Assembly (NCBI GenBank): GCA_008711295.1
Contig: VUYV01000333.1
Location: 218,512-282,511 of the forward strand
Source of the DNA: Anarhynchus alexandrinus
Lineage: Eukaryota; Chordata; Aves; Charadriiformes; Charadriidae
Length of the DNA: 64,000 bases
Reading direction: 5' to 3'
Shown piece by piece: positions 50,641 to 64,000 of the stretch. Under the pieces are notes generated by a model, which saw only the letters and a list, made by a program, of their open reading frames with translations, was not told the origin of the DNA and ran no database searches. The position numbers and the translations under genes are program-made. How positions within the stretch are numbered: position 1 is the first letter of the stretch; the number at the start of each line of letters is the position of its first letter.

Positions 50641-50751
50641 GCTGCGGGACCCCGCTGGGGCTGTGGGACCCCACCGGGGCTGCGGGACCCCACTGGGGCT
50701 GTGAGACCCCACCGGGGCTGTGGGACCTCACTGGGGCTGCGGGACCCTGCC
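50641..50751. repeat. 19-bp minisatellite, about 5.8 copies
   Basis: Consecutive units with consensus GCTGYGGGACCCCACYGGG start at 50641, 50660, 50679, 50698, 50717 and 50736 (last unit partial). Alternating C/T changes between units suggest a 38-bp higher-order period for part of the array. It begins 233 bases after the CR1 end. Because 19 is not a multiple of three, each frame cycles through different residues, so a coding role is unlikely. Confidence 0.93.
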
Positions 50752-53700
50752 CTGAGCAGTGCGGGGAGCCCACGCGGACCCCCCTGCTCCGCCGCGCCAG
50801 GAGGGGCTGGCAGAAGATGCAGGTCCCATACGCGCCCTATGCACAGGAGCGGGTTTTACTCCCAAATTGTAAGGCCGAGGCTCTCAGAGCCGTCTCTCCG
50901 GCGCAGTCCCAAAGCCCTCGTCCTGCATCCCTCCCCGGACGGCGGCCCTGGCGGGCGAGGGCTCTGGCACCGGCTGTGCCGCAGGAGCCGGCAGCACCTG
51001 AGCCCTCTCCCCGCGGCGCGCCGGCTGGAAATGTTTCCCAGCAGAAACTTCTTGTCTGTTGGGAATTACAATGCCATTTGTTCTAATTCCTGTTGACATT
51101 TCATTTCATACACTATTAAATGAACCCCTTCAGAAGGATGAAACAGAAGTTTGCTTTAGAAGAGAGAAAAATAATGTGTGGTTTAGGACAAAACAAGCTC
51201 ATGATTTATTTTTCTGATATAGTTAACGTATATGGTGCGAAGCGTCCAGCCAGCCTCGCACGGTACTGCTCTGTCGTACGGAACACCGCACTCGGCCGCT
51301 ACGGCAGCAAAGTCACTCGCGTAACGCCACATGCTTCTGTTATCATTGCCGGTTTTAATCCAGTCATAGTATTTCAAACTCAACTAAACTTTCCCTTCGT
51401 TTGTAAGCAGAGTTGAAATGCTTTCTGTAAATACCCAGTTTGGGATCTGCAATAATACGACAGTGGATAATGGAAGGACAAGTGTAAGGGAACTTCAATG
51501 AATCATTTCTTATTTGACCAATTTAGCAATGACGTATTATATCAAACACTTCTGTCCTGGGTCTGTGGAGTAAGCAGATACCCTGAAACGTTTTCTACCT
51601 TCCTTTGGACAATATGAAATGACCTTAGGAGATGGAACGAGTTGCTAAAGGCGGCTGTGAATCTCTTACTGGCGAAATGGAGCAGGGAGGGAGAGGGGCA
51701 TCCCCGCCCCGGCAGAAGGACACGTGGGGACGGTGGCTCCGAGAGCACGCGGGGACGGGCCACTGCCCGGGGACCAGAGCTCCCAGCTTTGGTGGGACCA
51801 CGTTACACAGGAAAGCCACGAACCGATGTGAGCAGAGCTGGAAAACACGGCAGTGAGAATGGCTACTATAAAAACAGAGCTTCCTCCTGCTTTCCATGGG
51901 CCTCAACTCCCAACGTGCTACATTCATCTTCTGTGGTGATTAAAGCTCAGCAAAGTCATTAACACTGAGACTTTCTTCACAGTATCACATTAGGAAATAG
52001 ACTTTCTTACTTATTTAAAGAAAATAACCCCCTTTTCCCCTTCTAAATCTGCTTTCACAGGGGAACTGTAACACAGAAAAATGCTGAGAAGGGGCCCATT
52101 TGTGTATGGCTGATCGACAATTTTATGAATAGTGTAACAATACAATTTATGGGGCTAAACGAAGGCCATTATTTGCAGAAATCACCCAATTTCACGATGG
52201 CAATGCATCAAAGCAACTGGCAGGGAGGTGCCCCGCAGCACTGCCCCGTGGCCATGCCCGGAGCGGGGGAGTTCCCTCCGTCCGGCACGTGGGCACAGCG
52301 GGGGCAGAGGGACGCGCACAGCCCGGGCGGTCGGCGGGACCGTTACTCTCCGAGCCCAGTCCCTGACTGCGGCTGCCAAAAACCGCTGGAAACTACCGGG
52401 GGGGGAAATTCTTTTGAAATGAGGAAGAATTTTGAGGATGATGTGAACTTCTACTTTCCCAATTTTTAAACTAGGATTATGTCATATAATATCCTTAAAG
52501 ATATTCCCCAGGGCCAGTCGCTTTTACAGTGAATAATATCTAATCACCCATTTCTTCCCATATAATATACTACCGCCTTCTAAATTTGTCGATCTAATTA
52601 GCTCTTTCCCCTAACACTCAGTATGATTAAATCTGTATTAAAACTTTCTGTGCAGCACAAGAGCAGACACACCTGAGCATTTTCTAAATTTAGCAGAGGA
52701 CAATATTTAATGGGTTATTTTTAATGGATGCTGGAATTGCTGCATAAATGAATTCTGATTTGAATTTCGTCAGCCTCCTTATTTTTTCCTCAGCTCCCTT
52801 AAATTGTATATCAAGCAGATTAGAAAGAATAATGGAGAAACCTACCTGGTACCATCCATCAAGTATCTTTCAGAACTAAATTAACAATGAGCACTTTATG
52901 CAAAAAGAGGTGGAAGAAACTGGGTTTCTTTATACTTCAGCTTCATCATTTTATAAGATGTGTCAGACTAGACACATTTGGACTCATCTCGCAGTTTCCA
53001 TGCGGTTTAAACAGGGCAAACGTAAGGGCTGGAAACCATTCCTGAGGATTTTCATAACTTGCATTTAATCCATATTCTAGGAAGATTTGCACATATTTGG
53101 GGTAATTAAAAGGCGCGTTTGTGCGCTGTGGAGCAACGACCTGCTCCCCCTTTCACAGACATCCCATTTACCGTCGATAGGAATCATCAACGCATCGCAA
53201 ATCGTTAAAAGATTTGTCATGCACCGGCGCTCCGCAGACTGCAAGTGCGACGGCAAAGCCGCCTGTCCGGGCAGCCTGTGCCCCGCTCGCAGCCGCGTGC
53301 GAAGCCACGTGCGCCAGGGAACCGCATTTTCTTCTTCCTCCACCCAAACTGGGGGGTCTCCCCAGGGCTCAGCGCCGCAGGGCCAGAGGGGATGGGGGCC
53401 GCCGGGCACAGCCCAGGGAACGCAGCCCCTGCGCCTCTCCCACGAGCGGGGCAGCAACTTCCCTGCGCTCTGCCGGCTCCACCGCCCCGCGGGGAAAACC
53501 GGCTCCGTTCCCTTCCCCAGAGCCCGGCAGACGCTGAGATTTTCCCTAAAGCCACAGGCTCATAAGCAGAGCCGCGGGGGTGTTGGGAGTCGCGCAGAAG
53601 CACGGGGGAGAGGAGCGCGGGAGATGTTCCCCACGAAGGGGATGTGCTGCCACAGCACCGCCGGAGCTGCCTCGGCCCCTGAGAACGGGAGCGATGTGGG

Positions 53701-56700
53701 GCCGTTTCCTGAGCTTAGGAGGGAATTTAAATTGCTCAGTGCAACCGGCAGCTAAAGAGGCAAAGCAGGAAGGGTGGAAGACCTGACAATATCAGCTCCA
53801 AGAAAAAAAGGGTAAAAATCTGTGATGGGATCTCTTCCAAATCCTTTCACTGTCATTCATTAGGCAGGTAGATGGGAAAGCACGCCGGTGCTGCTGGGGG
53901 CTCTCGACTGCCTTCAGAGAGCCCCACAAAAGTCTTTGCGTGCCTCTAATTGGAATACATTCTGTTGCCAGCGCAGGAGTTTATCTGAATCGTGTTGTGA
54001 GGGTTGAAAGTCGGTTCTTGGCCCATTTAACTATACCGCCACCTCTTTCATTAGAGTCCACCGGCAGAAAGATAACCAATTCCATCTTCATAATTACAAA
54101 GACATCCACAGCAGGAGACAATAAGGTTGTTTCTTACGGAGGATTTGAATTACTTCAATTATCGTGTCTGAAGTCTCCCATTCAGGGAAGCGTGAGGTTT
54201 GGGAATACTTTAGAGCAATCAATTGTGCCTGATTGGTTATATTCAATAAAACTAGATGGGAGAATCTTTTTTTGTTCCCTTTAGGCAATACAAACTCAAA
54301 GACTTGTAAAATCTCTGTGCCCCCTTCAGGGCTGTCACTTGAACAAAACAAAGGCACAAGCTGGAGAAAGGAGAAACCAATATTCCGGGTGTATTTAGGC
54401 TGCTTCTTCCTGAAAGAACAGTTTATCCTCAGGCGTCACCCAGTGAATTCAGAGAGCTGTGCTAGGGAGGTCGGTGCCGTTACCCTCTGCAGGTGAAGAG
54501 ACTGAGGCACACGGTGGAAAGGGATCTGGGAAAAGGGATCACTCCCGTTCGTGTTACACAGCAAAAGGAAAGGGGATGCAGTGTGTCCCTGTGCACGGCT
54601 GTACCCGGCTTCCAGCGGGGAAGAGAGGGAGAGCAGGACGATGCGTGAACCCATCCCTCACCCAAGGAGAGATCCATTCGCAGAGTGGATTCACTCTGCA
54701 AGCAAAATCCAGCCAAGCTGACGTTTGACCTCTAGTGCGAATTAAGTTCTCATGACTAATTAAAATGCACTTTTGCTTTCTCTTCTCTCTGCTAGTCAAT
54801 AAGCTGAACAATAGGCCAGTGGAATACAAAGAACTTGCTTTGTGCACTGTGGATTCTCAAAGATGCTTTACAGCATTAGATAGCAAACACAAAAGCTGAG
54901 CTGATGATGTGTTTATTTCCGTATAAATATGTGTTCCTCTGGTGTCACTTTTGGCATGGAGGAAAAGAAACATGTTTCTTCCTAATCATTTCAAAATGGC
55001 CAGAGGATTTACAGCGGATCCTCATTAAAAGATTTGTACTCCTGTCTCTGGAAGGCATGCAGAAGAATGGGTACGCCTCAAAAACCTACAATACATTCAT
55101 GGTTTTTTGCATAATCCACTCCTATTTAGCCAGACGTCCAACTCACATTTAATTTGAAGCCCAGATATGTGTTCAGACTGGTTTACAATTCTACATTGAA
55201 TAGAAACTCTTTGCTGCTTTGAGGCCATAGCTATGAACTTACTCTCATCTCTACGAGTTGTGGCTGACGTTAAGAACTCCACCGACTCTCTGAACATCTT
55301 ACTGGCTCCCAGTTTATTCAAGTTCCTGAAAGTTTCCCCAAAGAAAAGATGATTTTTCTCTTCATTTCCACCTCTGATCAAAACCCTAACGCCTAAGTCA
55401 AACCAACCTGTTAAACTGAAACCAGGTAATACTTCCAGGTGTGTTTCTTCGTTAGCCCTAAAATCTCTCTTGGGAGGCAGAATAGTTCTTTTCGAGTGAA
55501 ACCTGTATTTATGAAAGCGACAACTGCTCTGCTTGTGAGAACACCACCCCAGTTCAGCACTCTGCGCTGGATCCGCAACGCGCTGAAGCGCGTATTTATT
55601 TCATTCAGGCGGGTGTTCAAATCCTGCTGCCTCAAGCAAAGCACATCCCTAAGCAGTTCACGCGCAGACGGGGTTAAGCACCAGCTTTGCTGTACTCTGC
55701 TCCGCAGTTCGGCCGTGCGGAGCCGCTGCCCTGACAGCACCGCCGCCTCTCGCAAGAGCTACGCGGAGAGCGCTCCAGAAAGTAATACCGCGCACTCCCC
55801 AAGGAAATTAAAGTGGTCATGTTGGAGCTCGGTTCTGCAATGGAGAACGAAAGATGCTCGCATTATCAGTGAAGTATAAGATATTGTGAAATAGGGCTGT
55901 GCTTTTGCGGTTCATGCCCAAGCTGAAGCTCTGTCTTCTCTCAGGACAACCTCGCTGCCTGCTCCTACGTTTGCTTTGCAAAGAAAAGGAGGACATAAAA
56001 AAAATTAATGAAAAAGACTCTCTTTCTTTACTTAAGTGTCACCTGAAGGTTTAAATTTAGTAATTAAAAGTCCCTCTATGCTTCTGCATGAATTTTTAAA
56101 TATAGTCATTAAAAATAAAATAAACCCTTAGCATGATCCACCTTACATAACTTCCTCCACAATTTAAAAATAACTTGTACAACTTTCTAGTACTCGGTGT
56201 GCATCACAGCAATTACAGCAGCGGCAGGTACCCGACTGCCGCACACGCAGAGCTCGCGCCTCACCCCGATCCTCCCCAAGATCCGCCCCTACAGGAGCTT
56301 TCGCCCTTGGGTACCGCACCCCCACAGTGGACGGGGTAAGATAGACCCTCCCGCGACAGCCCCGACGCTCGCAGCACCCCAAGCGCAGCTCTGGGGGGTC
56401 GGGGGCAGGCGCAGCGCGACTCCCTCCCTCGCCCCCGCCGGGCACCCGGGGTCGGCATCGCCCCTCGCCCCGCCGTCACACCGGTCCCACGGGCCCCGGG
56501 GCTCCCGGGGCAGCGGGGAGGCGGCTGCACACGTACAGCTGTATCACGGGGTTCTGGTCGTCCTTCTGCACGTGGCATCTCCTTACTGCCAGCACATGTA
56601 ATATTTTAAAGAGCTGTTTATGTCTGGAGCTAAAAGAAGCATAGCTGTGCATTGCAGCTTGGCTCCGGGCTAACCGAATTACCAGGGAATCCTAAATCTT

Positions 56701-59700
56701 GTGGTATTCTGGTCCAATAAATATTAAAGTCAGGGAAAAAGCTCATTAAAAGTCCCAAGAGTATAAATACGAAACAGAGCTATCTTTGTATTTGTGCTGA
56801 AATCAAACAACGCATTAATAGCGCTTCATAGACTCTTCCGTGTGTTGGTCTATACAACCCTGCAGCTGAATCCTCTTACGAACGATGGGAGGACCCAGTA
56901 TGAATGCTCTTCTGTTCCACATAAAGTTCCCGAGAAATTCTCAGAAGCAGCCAAAAAACTGGAAGCCAGTAAGAATTGCAGAGTGGAAAGAAATGACCAT
57001 GTGAGAATGATGAATGCATTGGAAAATAAGGAGAGCGAGGATATATATCAACGTAGGTATATAAATCATGTAGGCGCATGATGAATTTGTTATGCCAGCT
57101 CTGCCTGTTGAACTGTTAAAGCAATGCTAAAATATGATTGAGGCACATGTGAGAAACTCTAGGCAAGTCTCCCAGGCCTTCATCCCTGTCTGGAGTAAAT
57201 TATTATAGCTGTACTCACCTAAGTTTACATTAAATTAGGATCTAGCCAGTTTTAGCTACAGAATTATTACCGAGCATACGTCAGGCAGAACATCACGAGC
57301 TAGTCAGGCATACATTTATTTTCTATTTCCCAACCGTGCACCGGCCCAAGTCTATCCGCTACTTCAAGCTTTCTTCTCCTAAACATACACACGCCTGCTC
57401 TGGGTGTGCAAGAGTGACGATGATGAACTTCTCCATCTCGCAGCCCGGCCCTGAGCCGAAGCCCAGGAGCACGGCAGGGCACGCGTGACACGGGCTCAGG
57501 ACCTCGCGATGCTCCCAGGGGAGGAACATCAGCCCCTGGCGCGGGGATGCCGCAGAGCCGGCACCGCAGCCCTGCCCCGGCTGCCGCAGCCGCCTCCGCG
57601 TTCGAGCGAGGAGCGGGGTCGCGCCGGACCCCCGGAGCCCCGCGTGCCCCCGGCAGCGCCGCTGCCAGGCTGCCGTGCCACCGCTGCCGTCCCCGCGCCG
57701 CTTTGCTGTGTCATTGCACAGCTATTTATAGACTCACGGTTGTATCCAGGGAACCGGAGGATGTTGACTAGTATCCTTCTATGAATAAAACATGGATATT
57801 TTCCCGGCTTGAGAAGCTCGGAGCTGCTTTAGCTTTAACGTTTCTCTCTCTGATTGGACTCAGGAGCCGAGCTGGTTAGTTCAGACACAAAAAAAGGCTT
57901 TGAGACCTGACCTAAGAGAATACACTACAAACACTAGGTCAATATGTCATTTGCTGTGACAAAATGGCACGATTCTATCAATATTATGGAAAACATGATA
58001 AAACTTCAGGAAATTTGCTTCTTCTGCAGACAGCATCCTTTTCTCCAGTTTTTCTTTCCCCTGAAGTCAAAAGCTACCCTTCCTTGTCAACTGGGCACAA
58101 GACAGCTCATTCTGAAATCTGGGATTTTTTTCTTATCTGTAATTGTAAATTGAATTTAAAACAGCAGGCGTGTCCACATCTTTTCCAAATACTAATTGCA
58201 CCAGAGGAAACTTTGCTTACTTCCCTCTCCTGATGCCCACGCAGAAGCTGCCTGTGAAGGGCCGGGGCTGCTCAGCCTGTCCTGAGTCCGTCCTGCTCGG
58301 ATGGAATCAGGCATCCAGCATCACCAAGCACGATTCTCACTAGCCATGGAAGTCTAACGGGGACCAGATCAGGGTAATGACAAAGACAGACCAACACCAC
58401 CCCTGCAGAGGCTGAGACTCCTCTTTTAGAAGCACCTTCAGGGAAAGGACAAGACTCGCTCTTACTGATGTGTCTTTATGCCATTCTGGCTTTGTAGGTG
58501 GGAAAGAAGGAGCCTTCAAGCGAATGCAATGCGATGTATTCCCACCTACAACCTTTCAACCAGCAGCCCAGCGAAGGGAGGGGAGGCCGGGTGCCTCCGG
58601 GGTGTTTAGCTTTAAGCAACCCAGCTTAGCTTTCCCTGAGGGCTTTGCAGCACCCGGCGCAGCCCGTGCCTTTCCAGGGGGTTACGTGAACCCCACCTGA
58701 GCTCTGCGCCGTTGCAGCCGCGCTGTCTCTGCTCCATCCCAGCTTGCAGCACCAAACCTGCCTCGGGGTCTCTGCTCCGCAGGGAATTCCCCAGAGGTCT
58801 GTCCACAGCGAACAGTTGGCTCTGGGCTGTACCCAACTGCACAAGGAATGGCCCAAGTATTTCACCCTCTCCTGCGTAAGACACCGGGTGATTTGATTTG
58901 TTTCCTGTTGCGACCCCCATTTCTTGCCCCTCCTTCTTAGTCACACATTTGTTAGAAAGCATCAGATCTGATAGATCCTGCGTTATTCCCGCTTTATGCC
59001 ATCCTCATGCTATAGAGTTATACCAGCGTAAAAACAGTAGTTTATGAAGGACTTTCTGCACCAAATCAGTCGACAAATAGATTGAGAGAACAAACAGGAG
59101 CTTCACCGTCCCTCAGGCACAACATGTCCTTTTGCTGGTCAATGAGAATACGCATCCTGTTCCCTGCAAGTTACCATGTCTACCCCAATCTCTGGCTTCA
59201 GAAATTAATGCCAAGTTCCCTACAGCGGCATCCGCGATGGGAAATGACAAAAGGAAGGTCAATCTGGTGGATACATTTCTCCATACAGTTTTGAAGTAGG
59301 TCAAGTAATATAGGACTTGGCATCACTCTCAAAGTAATCATAACTGGAATTAAATTTAGATTTCAATAACGAAGGCGCTTGAAAAAGTCAAAACTCCAGG
59401 CCTGTTTCTGCGGCCCCTCTTTCCTGCAAGAGTAACCCCATCACTCTGTAGTCACCTCAACGGATCGATAACATACAGATATTGCCCATTCACCCAGGAG
59501 AGTTTTTTATTTTGACCACTGTTTTTGTCAACCTCCCTGGACAAATCACCATATGGTTAAGCATAGCACTGTCATGGCAACTTTCACTGTAAAATTTCAG
59601 TTTATTTATGAGCTCTTTTAACAAACATAACCTTATAACTGCCTCTGCCAGACAAATAAATGCCATCAGCCTCTGCCTCTAGAGCTGAGGAAGTGCGGCA

Positions 59701-62528
59701 TGGGAAGATGGGTGAGAGGCCCAGGCACGTACCAGCAGGACACGACCAACCCAGAGAGAGCTCAGGTTCTCCCGGTACTTAATCTACATTACTCAGACAG
59801 CATTCTTTTCAGGTTCAAAAAGGCTTAGGTTTAATGCATACTTTTCATGGCTCACTAAACTGCTTGGTTTGATTTGGATTCACAGGAAAAATACCAAAAC
59901 ATTGCAGGAAGTCCGTTTCTCAGTGTTTCAAACCATCCTACATTGCGAGAAGAAAGCCTGACCTAATGAGATTACCCAGGCTACTATTTTCAGGGCTAAC
60001 CGCACTGAGGAAGAACAGAAAGAAAAGCACATTACTAACTGATAAATAAAATAGAACTCATTTTCTGATTTATTCTGTAAATCAAAATGCTAAAAGAACC
60101 TCTAAGGCTATATTAAAGCCGAGAAAAACGTAACACCAAATCAATGTTAAAGGCCATCTCAGCATCCTTTTATCTAACCAAAATTGTAAACACACTGCTA
60201 CATTCCCAAAGCACAAAATCCATTTACACTTTGCATACTTGAAAAGAAGTCTAATGCATTTTGAAAACCACAGACTTAACTGCATGCTTCTCCCATTTAA
60301 TACAACGGGACTTAATAAGATTTGCAGGAGGCATAACAGGCAAATTGAACCCTATAGCTGAGCGCACAATTTCAGGTTCCCAGCAGAGAGGCAAACCTAG
60401 TGATGGGGAAAATGTAACACCAGAAGGGATCAAAGCAGGATAACGGATGACCAGAAAATGCAGGGAAAAGTCATGAAACGTAGACTTAGTGCTCAACTTC
60501 TTGCAGCACCTTCTCCCAACACTGAGCAGGTGATCTGCAACAATGACGGGGAGTCAGTTTGCAAACCCAGGTCCCAGAAGGATTTTTCTTCTTGTGGGTA
60601 ACTGCATTTCGGAGCTACCCAGGTCTTGTTAGCTTTGGGTAACACGACTGGACAGCCAAACTGAAGGAACAGGCTGCTTTGGCTCTGCAAGTTGTCAGCA
60701 AGGACAACCACAGCCTCCCTGAAGGAGCTGGTGCATCCGCAGGGAGACGTACACGTCTTCATCCTACCCTGGCCATTACCTAAGGGCAGGACAGTGCTTC
60801 TCCCTGAGAAGCGCAAATTTAATTTTCTGAATACGACAAGAAAAAGGAGAAAACTCTGAAACCACACAGACATGATCTTAGATGTTTCTTAGGAGGATAT
60901 CAGGTCTCAAGACATCTGAGATTTGCCATACTTTGAAGTCACCCGTGTAACTCGCCATCCACCCATCCGCGGCCATACCCCTAACAATCATCCAGTGGCT
61001 TTCGGTCTCTTTGCTGACACCCGAAGTGTCCTGCCAGGGCTGTGGGAGCTCTGAACGGTGAGTCTGTCATCTTAGAGCCCTCCTTAAACCCTCTGCGCTG
61101 CGCTGCGCTCAGCACTTACACTCCCACAACCTCTGTGAAGCCCACGGTGTTGGAGAAGCATAAATGCAGGTAGTATTTTTCCCTCTGCTTAAAATTAGAG
61201 AGGCAGACATTAAGCTCAGTTTAAACCGGTATATACACAGCAGAAAGCTGAGAGCTTATCCACAAGTGGTCTAAAGCGTGGCACAAACTCAAATGACTCA
61301 ACACAACAGATGCTCTTTATACCTGTCTGACTTTCTGCACAACGTGTGCTTTGATCCAAAAGCTTTTATGGTAATGCCGGAGCCAAAGATCGCTGAGGAA
61401 AACAGAGAGACTCCTGTTGACTCAAGTAAGCCCTGGGTCAGGCTGTCAGATGGAGGGACTCAGCATCACTTTTGCAGTCAGTAATGTAAAATGCGCACAC
61501 TCAAAATTAAAAATATTTTCATTTCAGAATTAACATAAGTTATCGCGGTGAGTGCACTCGCCCACTTCCTCCCCTCTACGAAAACACCTTTAGCAATGGT
61601 CTGGGAGCGAAGCGTCGCTCTAGGAAATCTCTGCACGTTGCCCGGCTGCTGCCTCGGCCGCTCTGGAGCTATCGGGGGTTGCCAAGACAACCCGCGAGGA
61701 AGGAGCCGTGCACGGCGGAGGGCGCAGGGGCAAGGGCTCAAGCAGGTCGGGAGCAGATCTCCACGGAAAAATCGGATACTGACTTTGGAGGGGGCGTATG
61801 AAACTACCAGGGTTAATGTTTGTCTTTCTTCCCTCACTGCCTGCTCGGCCGCGTGCCGAATTCCCTAGTTCTGACACAAAGTTCTGAACGGTGCAAATAA
61901 ATCCAGGGAAAACCGTGTTCATGGCCGCAATCCGCCCCGCGAAGGGCCGAAACCCGATGGGGCTCCTGCGCCTTCGCTTTTCGGTCTCTCGCCGTTTCCT
62001 TTCTCGCCCTGCTCCATCCTCGCCCGTCTCATCCCGTATCCAGCAGGTGTTTCCATGGCAACACCCTGTAAAGCGATCCTTCCCTCTGACAGGGGAGAAA
62101 TGGTGAATGGCTGAAAAGAATCGGCTTGGGAAAACCTGGAAATTCAACTAAAAATAGGAAAGGCAATAATGGAAGGTGATGGGGGAAAGCTGCCGGGGGA
62201 CTTCCAACCCTTCCGGAGGTCTCGTCGCAGGCGGAATGCCATTTGCTGTTTCTCTTTCGCTCTGATGAGAGGAAAGAAAGATTTTTGTTTTCTTGTAAGA
62301 TGCGAAGCATCTCTGGGAGCGCTGTCCCTTCCTGCGAGCCTGCTATTAGCAGTAATTCTCCTAATTCTATTTTATCACATAGAAATGATTCTGAGGGACC
62401 CAGAGAGCGAGGAAGGAGCAGCAGAGCCCTGGAGTCCCCTCTAAGGAATGGCTTCGCTTAAAAGCACATACCGTTACAGTAAATCGGTGTAATTTGTGCT
62501 CTGATGTCCTGCACGGCTTTACAACAAG
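50752..62528 (+). other. KCND3 intron, late part; no gene recognised
   Basis: GC-rich patches lie at about 50780-51030, 51690-51830, 52230-52400, 53220-53720, 56230-56590, 57430-57720 and 61560-62090. AT-rich, motif-dense stretches lie at 52440-52920, 55980-56180, 56690-56790 and 59500-59650. A 126-codon frame on the minus strand at 60493-60873 has a hydrophobic start but no recognisable domain and is not called as a gene. No KCND3 exon encoding the filter end or S6 is present. Confidence 0.65.
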
Positions 62529-62631
62529 TGACAAATCAATCATTATACAAACATCCTTTGATAATCAGTGTGGTTACATTAATTATGATAAATGCTTTTA
62601 GCAGCTGCAGTATGTGGACGCAATGCATAAT
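62529..62631. promoter_or_regulatory. Candidate intronic enhancer: dense cluster of factor-like motifs
   Basis: Within about 100 bases lie TGACA with TCAATCA (MEIS/PBX-like, 62529-62542), CTTTGAT (TCF/LEF-like, 62556-62562), TGTGGTTA (RUNX-like, 62569-62576), TAATTA (homeodomain, 62580-62585), CAGCTG (E-box, 62602-62607) and ATGCATAAT (POU-like, 62623-62631). The surrounding 62460-63070 is AT-rich with further ATTA cores. Motif identities are consensus matches by eye; each is common alone, and the density is the reason for the call. Confidence 0.3.
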
Positions 62632-64000
62632 TGCACAGGAATCGTATTACCCTACTTTTCTATTCATGTCCTGAAGTACAAAGTCTCAAAAATTGCCATA
62701 CTTAGCTGAACGCAGAGTTTACAATCCACTCTTCCAAGTGTTTAATTGTAGAAAATGCAGAGTCCATTAGCGTGACTGTTATTAAATATTAAGTAATATT
62801 CCTTGAAAAAGAACCATTACCACTTTACAAATTACAAATATACAGGAGGACTGTATCAGTTCCCTGACCCAGGGGATTAATTGCAGCGGTTGTTGCACAG
62901 CAACACGGCACAGCAGATTAGGACCTCACCTAATGAATAACACTGCATCCAATTGAAATTGCAAGGAAATTTAGCTCGGCAGAATGCAATTACAGGAGTT
63001 TAAATCTGATTGGATTGCAATATTTCTGTATTCTTAAAAAGTGCATCTGTAATGAATGGTAAAGAGCAACAGATGAGGAACATGTAATTCCCATTGGTCT
63101 TAAAGACACAAGAGGGGTGGGGGCTGAAAGGTTTCGAATTAAAGCGACAAATTCAACAAACAGATCAATGGCGACTTCTTCACATAATTAACCTCAGAGA
63201 TTCAATGCCACAACGCGTCAGCGGGAGTGAGAGTTCAGCTTGCTTCTCAGAAAGAACGGACGTCTCTATCAAAACTGGGAACTGATGTCAAAAAAATACA
63301 ATGTGAATTTAGAAAAGGTTATAATTCTTCTGAAGTAAGAGAGACATGTCCTTGGTGGTAGGTTTCCCCCCACTGCCTGCTCAGGGTCTCTTTTTTCGGA
63401 AGCGGTTCGCATTCATCACTGTGAACGACAGGCTGCCGAGGCGGCCGGACGGACGGACGGGGCTCACAACGCTCCGGGGTTTACATTCCCTCTCATCCTA
63501 ATGATCGCAAGGGGTCAGCCCTTGGGCTTACATCTTATCGGCGTGGAGCTTGAAGAGAGTCTGTCGGGGATTTGGGGAAAGCAGAACAGCGAGGGTAATT
63601 GCGCAGGAAACAGAACGCACATGTTGCAGCGCTTGCGACGGTGTCCGTGTTCTTCCTGCAGCAAAGTTACTGCTGGGAAAAGGATTTTAAGTTCAGTTTG
63701 AGGCTAGAAAGACCTCAGTTGTTTGGATAGGAAAAAAACGACGGAGCAGGGTGACAGAACCTTGACGTTTCAGCGTTATGGGAAATCAGAATGGAAAACT
63801 GTGCAGGAAGGCTCCAGCCGAGTCCCAGCCTGGCCTCCCCGACCCGGGGGGACTGCGACACGGACGGCGCGCAGCCAGGTCGGAGCAGGAGCCCGGCACC
63901 CAACCTCCTGCACCTGCACACCCAACCTCCTGCGCCCGCTCCAGCGGGGACGGGGATGGGACAGGGATGGGGACGGAGCCTGGCAGCGGCCTCGGGGCGT
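62632..64000 (+). other. KCND3 intron to the window end; no gene recognised
   Basis: AT-rich to about 63080, then mixed, then GC-rich from about 63820 to the end. ACCCAACCTCCTGC occurs twice at 63898-63931 as a small direct repeat. GGGATGGGACAGGGATGGGGAC-type G-runs near the end could form quadruplexes. No exon was recognised. Confidence 0.6.

Noticed and set aside
50469..51086. 205-codon plus-strand frame containing repeated peptide-like units
   Set aside because: The apparent repeats are the translation of the 19-bp minisatellite; the frame starts near the CR1 end and has no domain.
53087..53755. 222-codon open frame, plus strand
   Set aside because: No recognisable domain or splice context; several competing frames on both strands over the GC-rich part.
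60493..60873. 126-codon minus-strand frame with a hydrophobic, signal-like start
   Set aside because: No homology recognised. A frame this long is expected by chance several times in 64 kb, and it lies inside the KCND3 intron without promoter or splice evidence.

Overview
The window looks like nuclear DNA of a bird. It holds avian-type CR1 LINE fragments ending in the ATTCTATGATTCTGTGA-like 3' tail. It also has many short GC-rich blocks set in AT-rich non-coding sequence, and one vertebrate ion-channel exon with vertebrate splice sites. Species cannot be told from the sequence alone. Nothing points to a prokaryote, plasmid or virus.

Only one protein-coding exon can be defended. It lies at 30398-31506 on the + strand and is the first coding exon of KCND3 (voltage-gated potassium channel Kv4.3). 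It encodes residues 1 to about 370: the KChIP-binding N-terminus, the zinc-binding T1 domain, S1 to S5, the pore helix and the start of the selectivity filter. It ends at a strong donor that splits the filter glycine codon in phase 2. The remaining filter residues, S6 and the C-terminal tail are not in the window.

Layout: 1-24020 is upstream sequence with no recognisable gene, alternating GC-rich blocks and AT-rich stretches, with simple repeats. Two abutting minus-strand CR1 fragments lie at 24021-24485. A very GC-rich, CpG-rich island at about 24596-26180, broken by a 333-base assembly gap (24734-25066), is the best candidate for the KCND3 promoter. A candidate 5' UTR exon end or small exon with good splice signals lies at 26377-26428. 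An inferred 5' UTR intron runs to an acceptor at 30321, followed by about 76 bases of 5' UTR carrying a four-codon upstream ORF, then the coding exon. From 31507 to the end is the start of the next KCND3 intron. It holds two more CR1 pieces (one with a decayed reverse-transcriptase tail), a 19-bp minisatellite, an apparent assembly duplication beside a single N, hairpins, and AT-rich stretches with clustered transcription-factor-like motifs that are candidate regulatory elements.

The other long open frames sit mostly in GC-rich sequence with few stops, or run through the N gap. None resembles a known protein or shows exon structure, so they are left out. I found no novel multi-gene system. 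The items most worth checking are the promoter and 5' UTR architecture around the gap, a possible divergent antisense transcript, the duplicated block at 48294-48388, and the motif cluster near 62.5 kb.
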